A DNA stretch of 64,000 bases from assembly GCA_003247835.1 (NCBI GenBank), contig QJYB01000024.1, positions 62,001 through 126,000 on the forward strand, in the 5' to 3' direction. Shown here piece by piece: positions 19,494-29,168 of this stretch (positions within the stretch are counted from its first letter, which is position 1; every line of letters begins with the position of its first letter). This DNA is from Gammaproteobacteria bacterium. GTDB lineage: Bacteria; Pseudomonadota; Gammaproteobacteria; Pseudomonadales; Azotimanducaceae. The position numbers and the translations under genes were made by a program. Below the pieces are notes generated by a model. The model was not told the origin of the DNA, ran no database searches, and saw nothing but the letters and a program-made list of their open reading frames with translations.

Positions 19494-21212
19494 TCAGTCC
19501 GTTGCCTGAACGTCGTCTCCGGAGATTCTGCCGAGAATGTCCGTGAGCGGAACCGCTTCCGCGTCACCGCCGCTGCGGGGCTTGTATTCCACGTTGCCGT
19601 TCGCCAGGGCACGGTCACCCACGGTGATACGATGCGGTATGCCGATCAGATCCGCGTCTGCGAACTTCACGCCCGGTCGGTCGTCGGTATCGTCGAGCAG
19701 CACGTCCATGTTCCTCTCTATGCACGCCCGGTACAGCTCGTCCGCGGCTTTTCGGACAGCCTCGGACTTGCCGTAGTTGAGCGCGACGATGTGCACATCG
19801 AAGGGTGCAACGGGCGCGGGCCATTTTATGCCGACTTCGTCATGGTTTTGCTCGATGATGGCCGCCACCAGACGGGTCACACCCATGCCATAGCAGCCCA
19901 TGATCGGAACCAGGGATTTGCCGTCCTGATCGAGGACGTCCGCGTGCATGGGCTCGCTGTAGACGCGGCCCAGCTGGAAGATATGGCCGACCTCGATGCC
20001 CCTTAAGAAGGCGAGGCGGCCGGAACCGTCCGGGCCGGGCTCTCCAGCGACCACGTTACGGGCGTCCACAACCCTGTCGGCCGCCACGCTGACATCCCGA
20101 TCCCAGTTGACGTTGACGTGGTGCCGGCCCTCCTCGTTGGCGCCACAGCAGAAATCGGCCACCGCATAGGCGCAGGCATCCACATAGAAAGGAATCTGCA
20201 GGTCGACGGGCCCGATGGATCCGGGTTTGCAACCCACAGCAGCGGTGATCTCGGACTCGTCCGCGAAGGCGAGTGGCTTCCGCACGCCGGGCAGCTTCTC
20301 CACCTTGATGGCATTCAGCTCGTGGTCGCCCCTGAGCACGACCGCAACGAGCGATTTCTCGCCGCGCACGATCATCGTCTTCACGCAGCGCGTCGCCGGC
20401 AGGGACAGCAACTCGCCCACTGCGGCGATGGTGGTGCAACCGGGCGTGTCTACGGTCGCCATGGCCGCTGCAGGTTGCGGACGGGATGGTGGAGGTGCTC
20501 CGACGGCCCGCTCCAGGTTGGCGGCATAGCTGCCCTCGGTGTCGTAGGCGATGACGTCCTCGCCCGATTCCGCGAGCACATGGAACTCATGAGAATTGGC
20601 GCCGCCGATGTTCCCCGAGTCGGCTTCCACGGCGCGGAAGTCGAGACGCATGCGGTTGAGGATGCGGCAGTAACAGTCGTACATGGTCTGGTAGGTCCGA
20701 TCGAACGACGCCTGGTCGAGATCGAAGGAGTAACCGTCCTTCATGGTGAACTCGCGGGCGCGCATCACGCCGAACCGGGGTCGGATTTCGTCGCGGAACT
20801 TGGTCTGAATCTGGTAGAAGTTGCAGGGCAGCTGCCGGTAGCTCTGGACCTCGCGGCGGAAGAGATCGGTGATGATCTCCTCGTGGGTGGGTCCCAGGCA
20901 GAAGTCCCGCTCGTTGCGATCCCTGAAGCGCAGCAGCTCCGGTCCCATCTTCGCCCAGCGGCCGGTTTCCACCCACAGCTCAGCCGGCTGAACCACGGGC
21001 ATCAGCACTTCCTGCGCACCGCTTGCGTTCATTTCCTCGCGGATGATCGCTTCGACCCGTCTGAGCACACGCAGACCCAGGGGCAGCCAGGTGTACACAC
21101 CCGCAGCCACCTGACGGATGAGACCGGCCCTCAGCATGAGCCGATGACTGACGACATCCGCGTCGGCGGGATTTTCCTTGAGCGTGGGGAGGAGCAGCTG
21201 GCTCTGACGCAT
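19494..21212 (-). CDS. proS: Prolyl-tRNA synthetase
   Basis: A 572-residue bacterial-type ProRS with the start MRQSQLLLPTLKENP, class II motif 2 region (KFRDEIRPRFGVMRAREFTMKD in part), an inserted editing domain in the middle (about 225-385) and motif 3 GMGVTRLVAAIIEQ. It charges tRNA-Pro and edits mischarged alanine. The ATG at 21212 has AGGAG 7 nt upstream; an extension to 21254 is unlikely. It lies after the HU gene and its terminator, so it probably has its own promoter in 21213-21310. Confidence 0.96.
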   Translation of the reverse strand: MRQSQLLLPTLKENPADADVVSHRLMLRAGLIRQVAAGVYTWLPLGLRVLRRVEAIIREEMNASGAQEVLMPVVQPAELWVETGRWAKMGPELLRFRDRNERDFCLGPTHEEIITDLFRREVQSYRQLPCNFYQIQTKFRDEIRPRFGVMRAREFTMKDGYSFDLDQASFDRTYQTMYDCYCRILNRMRLDFRAVEADSGNIGGANSHEFHVLAESGEDVIAYDTEGSYAANLERAVGAPPPSRPQPAAAMATVDTPGCTTIAAVGELLSLPATRCVKTMIVRGEKSLVAVVLRGDHELNAIKVEKLPGVRKPLAFADESEITAAVGCKPGSIGPVDLQIPFYVDACAYAVADFCCGANEEGRHHVNVNWDRDVSVAADRVVDARNVVAGEPGPDGSGRLAFLRGIEVGHIFQLGRVYSEPMHADVLDQDGKSLVPIMGCYGMGVTRLVAAIIEQNHDEVGIKWPAPVAPFDVHIVALNYGKSEAVRKAADELYRACIERNMDVLLDDTDDRPGVKFADADLIGIPHRITVGDRALANGNVEYKPRSGGDAEAVPLTDILGRISGDDVQATD

Positions 21213-21310
21213 GGGAACTCCTGATGGTTCCGGGGAAGATAACAGGTCTCCCACCGGCCCCGTAGTCGGTGGTGGTGCCGCCGCGGGTAGCGTGGAAAGA
21301 ATCGGACAGA

Positions 21311-21337
21311 AAAAAGGCCGCGAAGTGCGGCCTTTTT
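21311..21337 (-). terminator. Strong Rho-independent terminator after the HU gene
   Basis: AAAAAGGCCGC (21311-21321), loop GAAGT, GCGGCCTTTTT (21327-21337) is a perfect 11-bp stem including the A/T ends. The tail is A/T-rich on both sides, so it can work in both directions. It ends HU transcripts and separates them from proS. Confidence 0.9.
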
Positions 21338-21360
21338 CCGGTCGGTATCGGTTTTAACCG

Positions 21361-21450
21361 ACTCTTCGGATTTATCCGACTCTTCGGATTTATCCGACTC
21401 TTCGGATTTATCCGACTCTTCGGATTTATCCGACTCTTCGGATTTATCCG
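21361..21450. repeat. Five perfect 18-bp tandem repeats, each with an inner dyad
   Basis: The 18-bp unit ACTCTTCGGATTTATCCG is repeated five times without mismatch (21361, 21379, 21397, 21415, 21433). Each unit contains CGGAT-TT-ATCCG, a 5-bp inverted repeat with a 2-bp centre. The HU stop codon (21444-21446) lies inside the last unit, so the repeats form the start of the HU 3' untranslated region, ahead of the terminator. A + strand frame across it (repeating RLFGFI) is not a gene. Confidence 0.95.
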
Positions 21451-21830
21451 ACCATTTCCTTCAGACCCTTCAGCGCCGTGACACGCACACGGATGCTCGC
21501 CGGTTTCGGACCGATAACGATCTCTTCGCCGGTGGCCGGGTTGCGGCCCATGCGCTTCTTGGTCGCCGGACGCTTCACCGATTTGATCTTCATCAGACCG
21601 GGCAGCGTGAACTCACCGGCGCCACCCTTCTTGATATGGCGTTCGATGAGGGTCTCCAGCTCCTCCAGCACGGAACCGACCTGCCCCTTGGTGAGACCGG
21701 TGTTCTGTGAGATCTCACCGAGGATGGCGGTCTTCGTCATCTTGGTGGAAATCGCCTTGGTCGCTTTCTTAGCGGGTGCAGATTTCTTCTTTGCCGGAGC
21801 TTTCTTCTTGGCAGCTTTCTTGGTCGCCAT
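21444..21830 (-). CDS. HU-family DNA-binding protein with Lys/Ala-rich N-terminal tail
   Basis: The 128-residue protein has a basic tail of about 30 residues (MATKKAAKKKAPAKKK and more) followed by an HU fold of about 90 residues (TKTAILGEISQNTGLTKGQV, GRNPATGEEIVIGP, then RVTALKGLKEMVG). The tail resembles the C-terminal part of histone H1; HU proteins with such tails bind and compact DNA more tightly. The ATG at 21830 follows AGGA. A promoter lies about 140 bp upstream and the gene ends in the 18-bp repeats. Confidence 0.92.
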   Translation of the reverse strand: MATKKAAKKKAPAKKKSAPAKKATKAISTKMTKTAILGEISQNTGLTKGQVGSVLEELETLIERHIKKGGAGEFTLPGLMKIKSVKRPATKKRMGRNPATGEEIVIGPKPASIRVRVTALKGLKEMVG

Positions 21831-21967
21831 TGATTCCTGATCCCTATATGAGGTGTGTTTCAAACGAGATGATTCCGCACCTGGCTCATCGCCTCGGGGT
21901 TTCACCTTGTTCCTGTCGACTTCGTCAGGAAAAACAGGGCATTTCCGTTCGCTGTCGATGGTGGCGC

Positions 21968-21996
21968 TTTATATCCGATCACTTCGATACAGGCAA
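21968..21996 (-). promoter_or_regulatory. Sigma-70-type promoter of the HU gene
   Basis: Read on the minus strand, TTGCCT (21991-21996) and TATAAA (21968-21973) are spaced by 17 bp. The predicted start lies about 130 nt before the HU ATG, giving a long leader. The region 21831-22076 between the divergent HU and fmdB genes is locally AT-rich and holds no gene. Confidence 0.7.
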
Positions 21997-22076
21997 CAAA
22001 ATATGGCGAAATGACTGTATTTTTATTGGGATTTCGAAGATGATGCGCCGCTTCCCAAGAGCGCCATAAACCGATC

Positions 22077-22466
22077 ATGCCTATCTACGAATATCGATGT
22101 ACCCGGTGCGGTCACGAGCTGGACGCGCTGCAGAAGGTCAGCGACGAGCCGCTCACCATCTGTCCGAAGTGCAACGAGAGCGCGCTGGTGAAGAAGATCT
22201 CGGCGGCCGGCTTCCGGCTCAAGGGCGGCGGCTGGTACGAGACCGACTTCAAGTCGGGCAAGAAGCGCAACGTTGCCGGAGATTCGACGGGGTCCGGCAG
22301 CGACGGTGGTGGCGGCTCCGGAGACGGCGGCGGCAAGTCGTCGGAGTCCGGCGGCTCGAGTTCGGCGGACAAGCCGGCGTCGGCGAAACCGGCCTCCGGT
22401 ACGTCGGGCTCGGGCACGTCTGGCAAAGGCACGCCTGGAACAGGCGCCTCGTCCTCCGAGGGCTGA
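22077..22466 (+). CDS. FmdB-type zinc-ribbon protein with Gly/Ser-rich tail
   Basis: A 129-residue protein. The N-terminal 45 residues are the FmdB zinc ribbon, [17 protein letters not shown] with two CXXC pairs (C8/C11 and C29/C32). The rest is a low-complexity G/S-rich run (about 64-129), longer than usual. The family is linked to regulation of formamide/amide use in one organism, but mostly it is of unknown function. It stands in front of aspS, a conserved position. Confidence 0.88.
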   Translation: MPIYEYRCTRCGHELDALQKVSDEPLTICPKCNESALVKKISAAGFRLKGGGWYETDFKSGKKRNVAGDSTGSGSDGGGGSGDGGGKSSESGGSSSADKPASAKPASGTSGSGTSGKGTPGTGASSSEG

Positions 22467-22518
22467 CGGACGCCTGCAGGGCACGGGGCAGAACCACCAG
22501 GAATACCGAGGATCAGTC

Positions 22519-24288
22519 ATGCGCAGCCACTATTGCGGTGAGTTCAACACTGCCCACGTCGGCGAACAGGTGGAAGTGGCCGGCTGGGTCCATCGACGGC
22601 GTGACCACGGCGGCGTGATCTTCCTCGACATCCGCGACCGCACGGGTATCGTCCAGGTGGTCTTCGACCCGGACACGCAGGAAAGCTTTGCGACCGCGGA
22701 CCGGGTGCGCAGCGAGTATGTCCTGCACCTGACCGGCAGGGTGCGTCCCCGCCCGGAAGGCACGGTGAATCCGGACATGGCCACGGGCGAGGTGGAAGTG
22801 CTGGGTGCCACTCTGGAGATCCTGAACCCGTCGCTGACACCACCGTTCCAGCTGGACGAGTACTCCGAGGCCGGTGAAGACGTGCGGTTGCGGTACCGGT
22901 ATCTGGACCTGCGGCGCCCGGAGATGCAGCAGCGGCTGCACATGCGAGCCGTGATCACCAGCGCGGTCCGCCGCCATCTCGAGAACGCGGGTTTCTGGGA
23001 AGTCGAAACGCCGACCCTGACCAGGGCGACGCCGGAAGGCGCCCGGGATTACCTGGTGCCGAGTCGTACCCATCCGGGTGCGTTCTTCGCGCTCCCCCAG
23101 TCGCCGCAGGTCTTCAAGCAGCTGCTTATGATCTCCGGCATGGACAAGTACTACCAGATCGCCCGCTGCTACCGGGACGAAGACCTGAGAGCGGACCGGC
23201 AGCCGGAATTCACCCAGATCGACATCGAAGCCTCCTTCGTCACTGAGCAGGATGTCATGGCGCTCACCGAAGGCATGCTGAAGTCGCTCTTCGCAGACGT
23301 GCTCGGGAGCAAGCTGGACGACTTCCCGGTGCTCACCTGGGCAGAGGCCATGTCGAAATACGGCAGCGACAAGCCGGACCTGCGCAATCCTCTGGTGCTG
23401 ACGGACATTGCCGACCTGATGCGGGACGTCGAGTTCAAGGTGTTCAACGGGCCCGCCAACGATCCGCAGGGTCGGGTGGTGGCACTGCGTGCACCGGGTG
23501 GCGGGCAGTTGACGCGCAAGGTCATCGACGGCTACACCGAGTTCGTCGGCCGCTACGGTGCCCGCGGACTCGCCTATATAAAGGTGAACGACCGGGCGGC
23601 CGGCACGGACGGTCTGCAGTCGCCGATCCTCAAGTTTCTGCCGGAAACCGTGGTCGGTCAGGTGCTGGACCGGGTGGGTGCGGTAGACGGCGATCTGGTT
23701 TTCTTCGGTGCGGACAAGTTTGGCGTGGTCTGCGATGCCATGGGTGCGCTCAGGAACGAGCTCGGTCGCGAGCTCGGGCTCATCAGTGAGGCACCCGAGC
23801 ACAAATGGGCACCCTGCTGGGTGGTCTCCTGGCCCATGTTCGAAACCGGTCGTGACGGCGTGCTGGCACCTGCGCACCACCCGTTCACCCGTCCGACCTG
23901 CACCCCCGAGGCGCTGCTTGCGGACCCACTGGCCGCCCGCGCGGCTGCCTACGACGTGGTGCTGAACGGCTACGAGCTGGGCGGCGGGTCACTCAGGATT
24001 CACGATCAGACCATGCAGCAGGCGGTGTTCGACGCGCTCAATATCGGCCAGGAAGCGGAGGCGAAGTTCGGCTTCCTGCTCGACGCGCTGAAGCTCGGCT
24101 GTCCGCCGCACGGCGGCATCGCCCTGGGTCTCGACCGGCTCGTCATGCTGATGACGGACACCCATGCCATCCGGGACGTGATCGCGTTTCCGAAAACCCA
24201 GACCGCTGCCTGCCTGATGACGTCGGCACCCAGTCCCGTCGACGAGCATCAGTTGAGAGAGTTGCACATCAGACTGCGACCTCAATGA
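22519..24288 (+). CDS. aspS: Aspartyl-tRNA synthetase, probably non-discriminating
   Basis: A 589-residue bacterial AspRS with anticodon-binding OB fold ([19 protein letters not shown]), class II motif 2 ([20 protein letters not shown]), GAD insertion domain (about 285-420) and motif 3 GLDRLVML. Residues H30 and G81 correspond to H31 and G83 of Pseudomonas aeruginosa AspRS, which charges both tRNA-Asp and tRNA-Asn, whereas E. coli has L and K there; I use this as known family biology. ATG at 22519. The organism should then have GatCAB to turn Asp-tRNA-Asn into Asn-tRNA. yebC follows by 51 bp. Confidence 0.96.
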   Translation: MRSHYCGEFNTAHVGEQVEVAGWVHRRRDHGGVIFLDIRDRTGIVQVVFDPDTQESFATADRVRSEYVLHLTGRVRPRPEGTVNPDMATGEVEVLGATLEILNPSLTPPFQLDEYSEAGEDVRLRYRYLDLRRPEMQQRLHMRAVITSAVRRHLENAGFWEVETPTLTRATPEGARDYLVPSRTHPGAFFALPQSPQVFKQLLMISGMDKYYQIARCYRDEDLRADRQPEFTQIDIEASFVTEQDVMALTEGMLKSLFADVLGSKLDDFPVLTWAEAMSKYGSDKPDLRNPLVLTDIADLMRDVEFKVFNGPANDPQGRVVALRAPGGGQLTRKVIDGYTEFVGRYGARGLAYIKVNDRAAGTDGLQSPILKFLPETVVGQVLDRVGAVDGDLVFFGADKFGVVCDAMGALRNELGRELGLISEAPEHKWAPCWVVSWPMFETGRDGVLAPAHHPFTRPTCTPEALLADPLAARAAAYDVVLNGYELGGGSLRIHDQTMQQAVFDALNIGQEAEAKFGFLLDALKLGCPPHGGIALGLDRLVMLMTDTHAIRDVIAFPKTQTAACLMTSAPSPVDEHQLRELHIRLRPQ

Positions 24289-24339
24289 GGCGGCAGCAGA
24301 CCAGCGCGCAGTACCGTGGCAGCCAGACGGAGGTAGCAC

Positions 24340-25080
24340 GTGGCCGGGCACAGCAAATGGGCCAACATCAAGCATCGCAAGGCGAGACAGGACGAGAAGC
24401 GGGGTAAGCTCTGGACCAAGCTCATTCGCGAGATCACCGTTTCCGCCAAGCTCGGTGGCGGTGATCCTGCAGACAACCCGCGTCTGCGGGCCGCCATGGA
24501 CAAAGGTCTCGCGGCCAACATGCCCAAGGACACCATCGAGCGGGCCATCGCCCGGGGTGCCGGCGGTCAGGATGGCAGCGAGGTCGAGGAGCTCACCTAC
24601 GAAGGCTATGCCGGTGGTGGTGTCGCCGTGCTGGTCGAGGTGATGACGGACAACCGGAACCGCACCGTGGCTGAGGTCCGGCATGCGTTCAGCCGCCACG
24701 GCGGAAACCTGGGCACGGACGGCTCGGTGGCCTATCTGTTCGCGAAGCAGGGTGTGATCGGCTTCGGTCCCGGCGCGGACGAGGAGAAGATCATGGACGC
24801 GGCTCTGGAAGCCGGCGCCGAGGACATCGAGGCGGAGGAGGACGGTTCCATCCTGGTGACCACCCCCTGGGAACGGCTCGGCGACGTGGTGGGTGCCCTG
24901 CGCGCCGACGGGCTCGAGCCCGACAACGCGGAGGTCAGCATGGTGCCCTCCACTTACGTGCCTTGCGACGAGGCGCTCGCGGACAACGTGCTCAAGCTGC
25001 TCGATGCGCTCGAGGAGCTGGACGATGTCCAGAATGTCTACAGCAACGCCGACCTGCCAGAAAGCGTGCTGGCAAGCTGA
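24340..25080 (+). CDS. yebC: YebC/PmpR-family transcriptional and translation regulator
   Basis: 246 residues starting [18 protein letters not shown], the hallmark of the family. Family members bind DNA (PmpR of Pseudomonas represses quorum sensing genes) and recent work shows some act in translation of proline-rich sites; which applies here is not visible. GTG at 24340 with GAGG upstream. ruvC begins 4 bp after its stop; this yebC-ruvCAB linkage is conserved in gammaproteobacteria. Confidence 0.96.
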   Translation: MAGHSKWANIKHRKARQDEKRGKLWTKLIREITVSAKLGGGDPADNPRLRAAMDKGLAANMPKDTIERAIARGAGGQDGSEVEELTYEGYAGGGVAVLVEVMTDNRNRTVAEVRHAFSRHGGNLGTDGSVAYLFAKQGVIGFGPGADEEKIMDAALEAGAEDIEAEEDGSILVTTPWERLGDVVGALRADGLEPDNAEVSMVPSTYVPCDEALADNVLKLLDALEELDDVQNVYSNADLPESVLAS

Positions 25081-25084
25081 TCGT

Positions 25085-25588
25085 GTGATCCGGGTCATTG
25101 GCATCGACCCCGGCTCCCGGTTGACCGGCTATGGCCTGGTGGAAGCGGGCGGTCAAGGTCTGCGCTACCGCGCGAGCGGCTGTATCCGCACCGACGCCGG
25201 TACGTTTCCGGACCGGCTCGCGGAAATCTATCGCGGCATCTCCGAGCTGATTGAGGACCACCAGCCGGACGAGGTGGCCATCGAGGAGGTCTTCCTGGCG
25301 CGTAATCCATCCTCCGCGCTGAAGCTGGGTCAGGCCCGGGGTGTGGCCATTGCCGCGGCCGTGGCCCACGGCCTGCCCGTCCATGAATACGCCGCGCGTC
25401 GCGTGAAGCAGGGTCTGGTGGGTACGGGTCGGGCCAGCAAGGCGCAGGTGCAGCACATGGTGCGAGTGCTGCTGTCTCTGCCCGGTGCGCCTCAGGCCGA
25501 CGCCGCGGATGCGCTTGCGATTGCCATTTGTCATGTCAATACTCTCGGCCTTGACCGTTATCCCCCCGGCGGAAACAGACCCAGATGA
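25085..25588 (+). CDS. ruvC: Holliday junction resolvase RuvC
   Basis: 167 residues with the RNase H-like catalytic acidic residues D8 ([12 protein letters not shown]), E68 ([11 protein letters not shown]), D139 and D142 ([10 protein letters not shown]). It cuts four-way DNA junctions on the RuvAB complex. The frame runs from GTG at 25085, the start giving [11 protein letters not shown]; a longer open frame upstream lies inside yebC. Its stop overlaps the ruvA start by 4 bp, so RuvC and RuvA are translated together. Confidence 0.95.
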   Translation: MIRVIGIDPGSRLTGYGLVEAGGQGLRYRASGCIRTDAGTFPDRLAEIYRGISELIEDHQPDEVAIEEVFLARNPSSALKLGQARGVAIAAAVAHGLPVHEYAARRVKQGLVGTGRASKAQVQHMVRVLLSLPGAPQADAADALAIAICHVNTLGLDRYPPGGNRPR

Positions 25589-26205
25589 TCGGCCGAATCC
25601 AGGGCAAGCTGCTGGAGACCAGCGAAAACCTCATGCTCGTTGATGTCGGCGGCGTCGCCTATGAGGTGGAAGTGACGGCCTCCGCGCTCGCGGAAGTGGC
25701 TGCGCAGCCGGGCGGCGCGAAACCCGGGCGGGAGGTGACCCTGTTCACCCACTTCGTCGTCCGGGAAGATGCCCAGCTGCTTTACGGATTCGGCTCCCGC
25801 ACGGAGCGGGACGTGTTCCGTGACCTGATCCGGATCAGCGGGGTGGGGCCGAAGCTCGCGCTCGCCATCGTCTCGGGCCTGACCCTGGAGGCCCTGGCCG
25901 ATGCGGTACGTGCCAGCGATGTCTCACTGCTGACCCGGGTCCCCGGTGTAGGCAAGAAAACAGCTGAAAGATTGCTGGTCGAGCTCAAGGATCGGCTGGG
26001 CAACCTGCACGTGGTGGTCAAGTCGGTCTCCGTCGGCCCCGATCTGACGGCCACGCGGGAAGCGGAAGACGCGCTTATCTCCCTGGGTTACCGGCCGGCG
26101 GAGGCGCAGCGGGCGGTAGCGGCAGTCGCGGATACGGCCGATACCGGCGAAGGCCTGTTGCGGGCGGCGCTGAAGCTGATTGCGCGTCAGGCGGAGGCGT
26201 CCTGA
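25585..26205 (+). CDS. ruvA: Holliday junction DNA helicase subunit RuvA
   Basis: 206 residues beginning [11 protein letters not shown], with the OB-fold domain, two helix-hairpin-helix motifs ([10 protein letters not shown] and [15 protein letters not shown]) and domain III (about 150-205) that binds RuvB. RuvA recognises the junction and loads the RuvB motor. ATG overlaps the ruvC stop; ruvB follows after 19 bp. Confidence 0.96.
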   Translation: MIGRIQGKLLETSENLMLVDVGGVAYEVEVTASALAEVAAQPGGAKPGREVTLFTHFVVREDAQLLYGFGSRTERDVFRDLIRISGVGPKLALAIVSGLTLEALADAVRASDVSLLTRVPGVGKKTAERLLVELKDRLGNLHVVVKSVSVGPDLTATREAEDALISLGYRPAEAQRAVAAVADTADTGEGLLRAALKLIARQAEAS

Positions 26206-26224
26206 CGGTGGCGGGTACGGTGGA

Positions 26225-27283
26225 ATGAGCATCGAGCCGGACCGGCTGGTGTCTGCCGCCAGCCGCAAGGACGACCGGTCCGAAGAGCGCGTCGAGCACG
26301 CGCTGCGGCCCGAGCGGCTGTCCGAGTACATCGGTCAGCTGGCCGTCAAGGAGCAGCTCGCCATCTTCATCGAGGCGGCCCGCAACCGCCGCGAAGCGCT
26401 GGACCACACGCTCATTTTCGGACCCCCGGGCCTCGGCAAGACCACCCTGGCCAACATCATTGCCCGGGAAATGGGCGCGACCATCAAATCCACGTCAGGA
26501 CCGGTGCTGGAACGACCGGCGGAACTCGCCGCCATGCTCACCAACCTGGAACCGGGCGACGTGCTGTTCGTGGACGAGATTCACCGGCTGAGCCCGGTGG
26601 TGGAGGAGATCCTCTATCCCGCCATGGAGGACTTCCAGATCGACATACTGATCGGCGACGGCCCCGCGGCCCGTTCGCTGAAACTCGATCTGCCGCGTTT
26701 CACGCTGGTTGGTGCCACCACCCGGGCGGGCCTGCTGACCTCACCGCTCAGGGATCGGTTCGGCATCGTGCAACGACTGGAGTTTTATACGGTCGAAGAG
26801 CTGGCGGAGATCGTTTCCCGCTCGGCGGCAAAACTCGGCCTCGCCATCAGTGATGACGGCGCGGCGGAGGTGGCCAGGCGGTCGCGGGGCACACCACGTA
26901 TTGCCAACCGGCTGCTCAGACGCGCCCGTGACTTCGCCGAGGTGAAGGCGGATGGCGTGGTGGACCAGACGGTGGCCGACCAGGCGCTCAACCTGCTGAA
27001 CGTCGACTGGCTGGGCTTCGACGGCATGGACCGGCGACTGCTCGAGACGATCATCGACAAGTTCACGGGTGGTCCCGTAGGACTGGACTCGCTGGCGGCG
27101 GCGCTCTCCGAGGAGCGTGACACCATCGAGGACGTGCTCGAGCCGTACCTCATCCAGCAGGGGTTTCTGATGCGCACCCCGCGCGGACGGGTGGCGACGG
27201 AAAAGGCCTACCGGCATTTCGGCCTGACGGTGCCGGCAGCGAACGCGACACAGCCGGATCTCGATTTCGACCGACAGGAGTGA
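26225..27283 (+). CDS. ruvB: Holliday junction branch-migration ATPase RuvB
   Basis: 352 residues. AAA+ motor with Walker A GPPGLGKT (66-73), DEIH (117-120) for Walker B, sensor 1 GATTRAGLL, the arginine finger in PLRDRFG, and a winged-helix end ([19 protein letters not shown]). It drives branch migration with RuvA. ATG at 26225. The usual ybgC thioesterase gene between ruvB and tolQ is missing; tolQ starts at or right behind the ruvB stop. Confidence 0.97.
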   Translation: MSIEPDRLVSAASRKDDRSEERVEHALRPERLSEYIGQLAVKEQLAIFIEAARNRREALDHTLIFGPPGLGKTTLANIIAREMGATIKSTSGPVLERPAELAAMLTNLEPGDVLFVDEIHRLSPVVEEILYPAMEDFQIDILIGDGPAARSLKLDLPRFTLVGATTRAGLLTSPLRDRFGIVQRLEFYTVEELAEIVSRSAAKLGLAISDDGAAEVARRSRGTPRIANRLLRRARDFAEVKADGVVDQTVADQALNLLNVDWLGFDGMDRRLLETIIDKFTGGPVGLDSLAAALSEERDTIEDVLEPYLIQQGFLMRTPRGRVATEKAYRHFGLTVPAANATQPDLDFDRQE

Positions 27284-27285
27284 CC

Positions 27286-27963
27286 TTGCCCGAACAGCTT
27301 TCCATATTCGAACTGATCGCCAACGCGAGCGCGCTGGTGCAGATGGTCATGGGCGTGCTGCTGATGGCATCGCTGTCGAGCTGGGTCATGATCTTTCAGC
27401 GCTGGATCTTTCTGCGCCGGGTGTCCGTGGAGGTGGACACGTTCGAGGATCATTTCTGGTCCGGCATCGATCTGCGGGAGCTCTATCGGGAACTGGACGC
27501 GGAAGACGTGCTGACGGGCATCGAGGACATGTTCGTTGCCGGGTTCAAGGAGTACACGCGCCTCTCCGACCAGTCAGGCGCGGATACGGAGGCCATCATG
27601 CAGGGTGTCCAGCGGGCCATGCGGGTGTCGCTGAACCGCCAGGAAGAGAAGCTCGAGACCCATCTGGCCTTCCTCGCGACCGTGGGATCGACCAGCCCGT
27701 ACATTGGCCTGTTCGGTACGGTGTGGGGAATCATGAACTCCTTCCGCAGTCTCGCGAACATGAGCCAGGCGACGCTGGCAACCGTGGCGCCGGGAATCTC
27801 CGAGGCGTTGGTCGCCACGGCCATGGGCCTGTTCGCGGCCATTCCCGCCGTGATCGGCTACAACCGGTTTTCGGCCCGGGTGGAGGTACTGATGAAGCGC
27901 TACGAAACCTTCAGCGAAGAGTTCACGGCCATCCTTTACAGGGCGGCCCACGCCAAGCGCTGA
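27286..27963 (+). CDS. tolQ: Tol-Pal system inner-membrane channel protein TolQ
   Basis: About 225 residues with three membrane segments (about 16-38, 130-155, 170-195) and the family stretches GLFGTVWGIMNSF and GISEALVATAMGLFAAIPA. TolQ and TolR form a proton-driven motor that pulls TolA. Two starts are possible: GTG at 27280 overlaps the ruvB stop, but TTG at 27286 has AGGAG 5 nt upstream and is preferred. The cell uses it to constrict the outer membrane at division. Confidence 0.95.
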   Translation: MPEQLSIFELIANASALVQMVMGVLLMASLSSWVMIFQRWIFLRRVSVEVDTFEDHFWSGIDLRELYRELDAEDVLTGIEDMFVAGFKEYTRLSDQSGADTEAIMQGVQRAMRVSLNRQEEKLETHLAFLATVGSTSPYIGLFGTVWGIMNSFRSLANMSQATLATVAPGISEALVATAMGLFAAIPAVIGYNRFSARVEVLMKRYETFSEEFTAILYRAAHAKR

Positions 27964-27970
27964 TACGCCC

Positions 27971-28411
27971 ATGGCCGCCCGCCGCAAACCCATGTCCGAG
28001 ATCAACGTCGTGCCGTACATCGACGTGATGCTCGTGCTGCTCGTCATCTTCATGGCGACGGCGCCGCTGCTCACCCAGGGGGTCCAGGTGGACCTGCCCA
28101 AGGCCCCGTCAGAGCCTATCAAGGAAGCCCAGGACGATCCGCTGGTCATCTCGATGCGGGCGGACGGCGCCATCTTCCTCAACCTCGGCATGAGCAAGGC
28201 CGAGGACGAAGGTACCCGGGTGACCGTTTATTCCCTGGAAGAGCAGGCCGCCAAGGTGCTCCGGGCGCGGCCCGACGTTCCGGTGTACGTGAAGGCGGAT
28301 CACAGCCTGGACTACGGCAAGGTGGTTGGGGTGATGACCGTCCTGCAGAAGGCGGGCGCGGAAAGCGTGGGGCTCATCACCGATCCACCGGATCTCGGCG
28401 AGGCACGCTGA
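27971..28411 (+). CDS. tolR: Tol-Pal system protein TolR
   Basis: 146 residues: short cytoplasmic end MAARRKPMSEINVVPYID, one membrane helix with the proton-carrying D18 (YIDVMLVLLVIFMATAP), and a periplasmic domain that can dimerise. It couples proton flow through TolQ to TolA. It lies 7 bp after tolQ and 1 bp before tolA. Confidence 0.95.
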   Translation: MAARRKPMSEINVVPYIDVMLVLLVIFMATAPLLTQGVQVDLPKAPSEPIKEAQDDPLVISMRADGAIFLNLGMSKAEDEGTRVTVYSLEEQAAKVLRARPDVPVYVKADHSLDYGKVVGVMTVLQKAGAESVGLITDPPDLGEAR

Positions 28412-28412
28412 C

Positions 28413-29168
28413 GTGATCTGGACCGTCCGCCAGTACGGACTGCCGTTTCTGCTCGCGGTGAGCCTGCACCTGGCGTTGGCAGCGTGGATCCGGGGCGTCT
28501 GGCAGCCGGACCGCGCCGATCCGCTGGATGCGTTCAAACCGAAGATGGTGCATTCGACGCTGCTGGTGCTGGAACCCAAGGCGCAGCCCAAGCCGGCACC
28601 GCCCAAGGCCCAGCCCCAAAACCAGCAGAAGCCGCAAGCTGCTCCCGCGAAGACCGAGCCGGTTAAACCCGCGCGACCGGATCCCGCCGTGGAAGCGGCG
28701 CGGCGGAAGGCGGAACAGGAAGAGGCCGCCCGGCTGAACGCTGCCCGGGACAAGGCCAGGGCGGAAGAGGCAGCGCGACAGCAGCGCCTGCAGGCGCTCG
28801 CCGAGACGGCGTTTCTGAATTCCATCGAGGACGAGAGTCAGGATCTCGCCCAGGATGCCGCGGACGAGGCGGAAACCGTGGCCCAGTCCTACCGCTACGG
28901 CATCTATCAGCGGGTGGTCGCCAACTGGTCGCGGCCGCCCAGCGCCCGTAACGGCATGCAGGCACGCCTGCAGGTGGAGCTCGTGCCCACTGGCGACGTG
29001 GTCGCCGTCATGCTGATCGAAAGCAGTGGCAGCGCGGTGTTCGACCAGTCCGCGGAAGCCGCGGTCAAGAAGGCCGGCCGTTTCGAGGTCCCCAAGGAAA
29101 ACGCGCTCTTCGAACGCTACTTCCGCCGCTTCACCCTGTTGTTCAAACCAGAGGATCTGTTGCGTTGA
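28413..29168 (+). CDS. tolA: Tol-Pal system protein TolA
   Basis: 251 residues in the usual order: one membrane anchor near the N-terminus (about 8-26), a long helical linker rich in A, K, E, P and Q (about 50-130), and a TonB-like C-terminal domain (about 150-251) with YRYGIYQRVVANW and ESSGSAVFDQSAEAAVKKAG. It spans the periplasm and contacts TolB and Pal. GTG at 28413; its stop overlaps the tolB start. The linker is shorter than in E. coli. Confidence 0.92.
   Translation: MIWTVRQYGLPFLLAVSLHLALAAWIRGVWQPDRADPLDAFKPKMVHSTLLVLEPKAQPKPAPPKAQPQNQQKPQAAPAKTEPVKPARPDPAVEAARRKAEQEEAARLNAARDKARAEEAARQQRLQALAETAFLNSIEDESQDLAQDAADEAETVAQSYRYGIYQRVVANWSRPPSARNGMQARLQVELVPTGDVVAVMLIESSGSAVFDQSAEAAVKKAGRFEVPKENALFERYFRRFTLLFKPEDLLR

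Noticed and set aside
21361..21450. CRISPR array
   Set aside because: The 18-bp repeats touch each other with no spacers, and no cas genes are near.
21269..21481. Plus-strand frame with repeated RLFGFI
   Set aside because: It is only the translation of the five 18-bp repeats and part of the terminator; no ribosome site.
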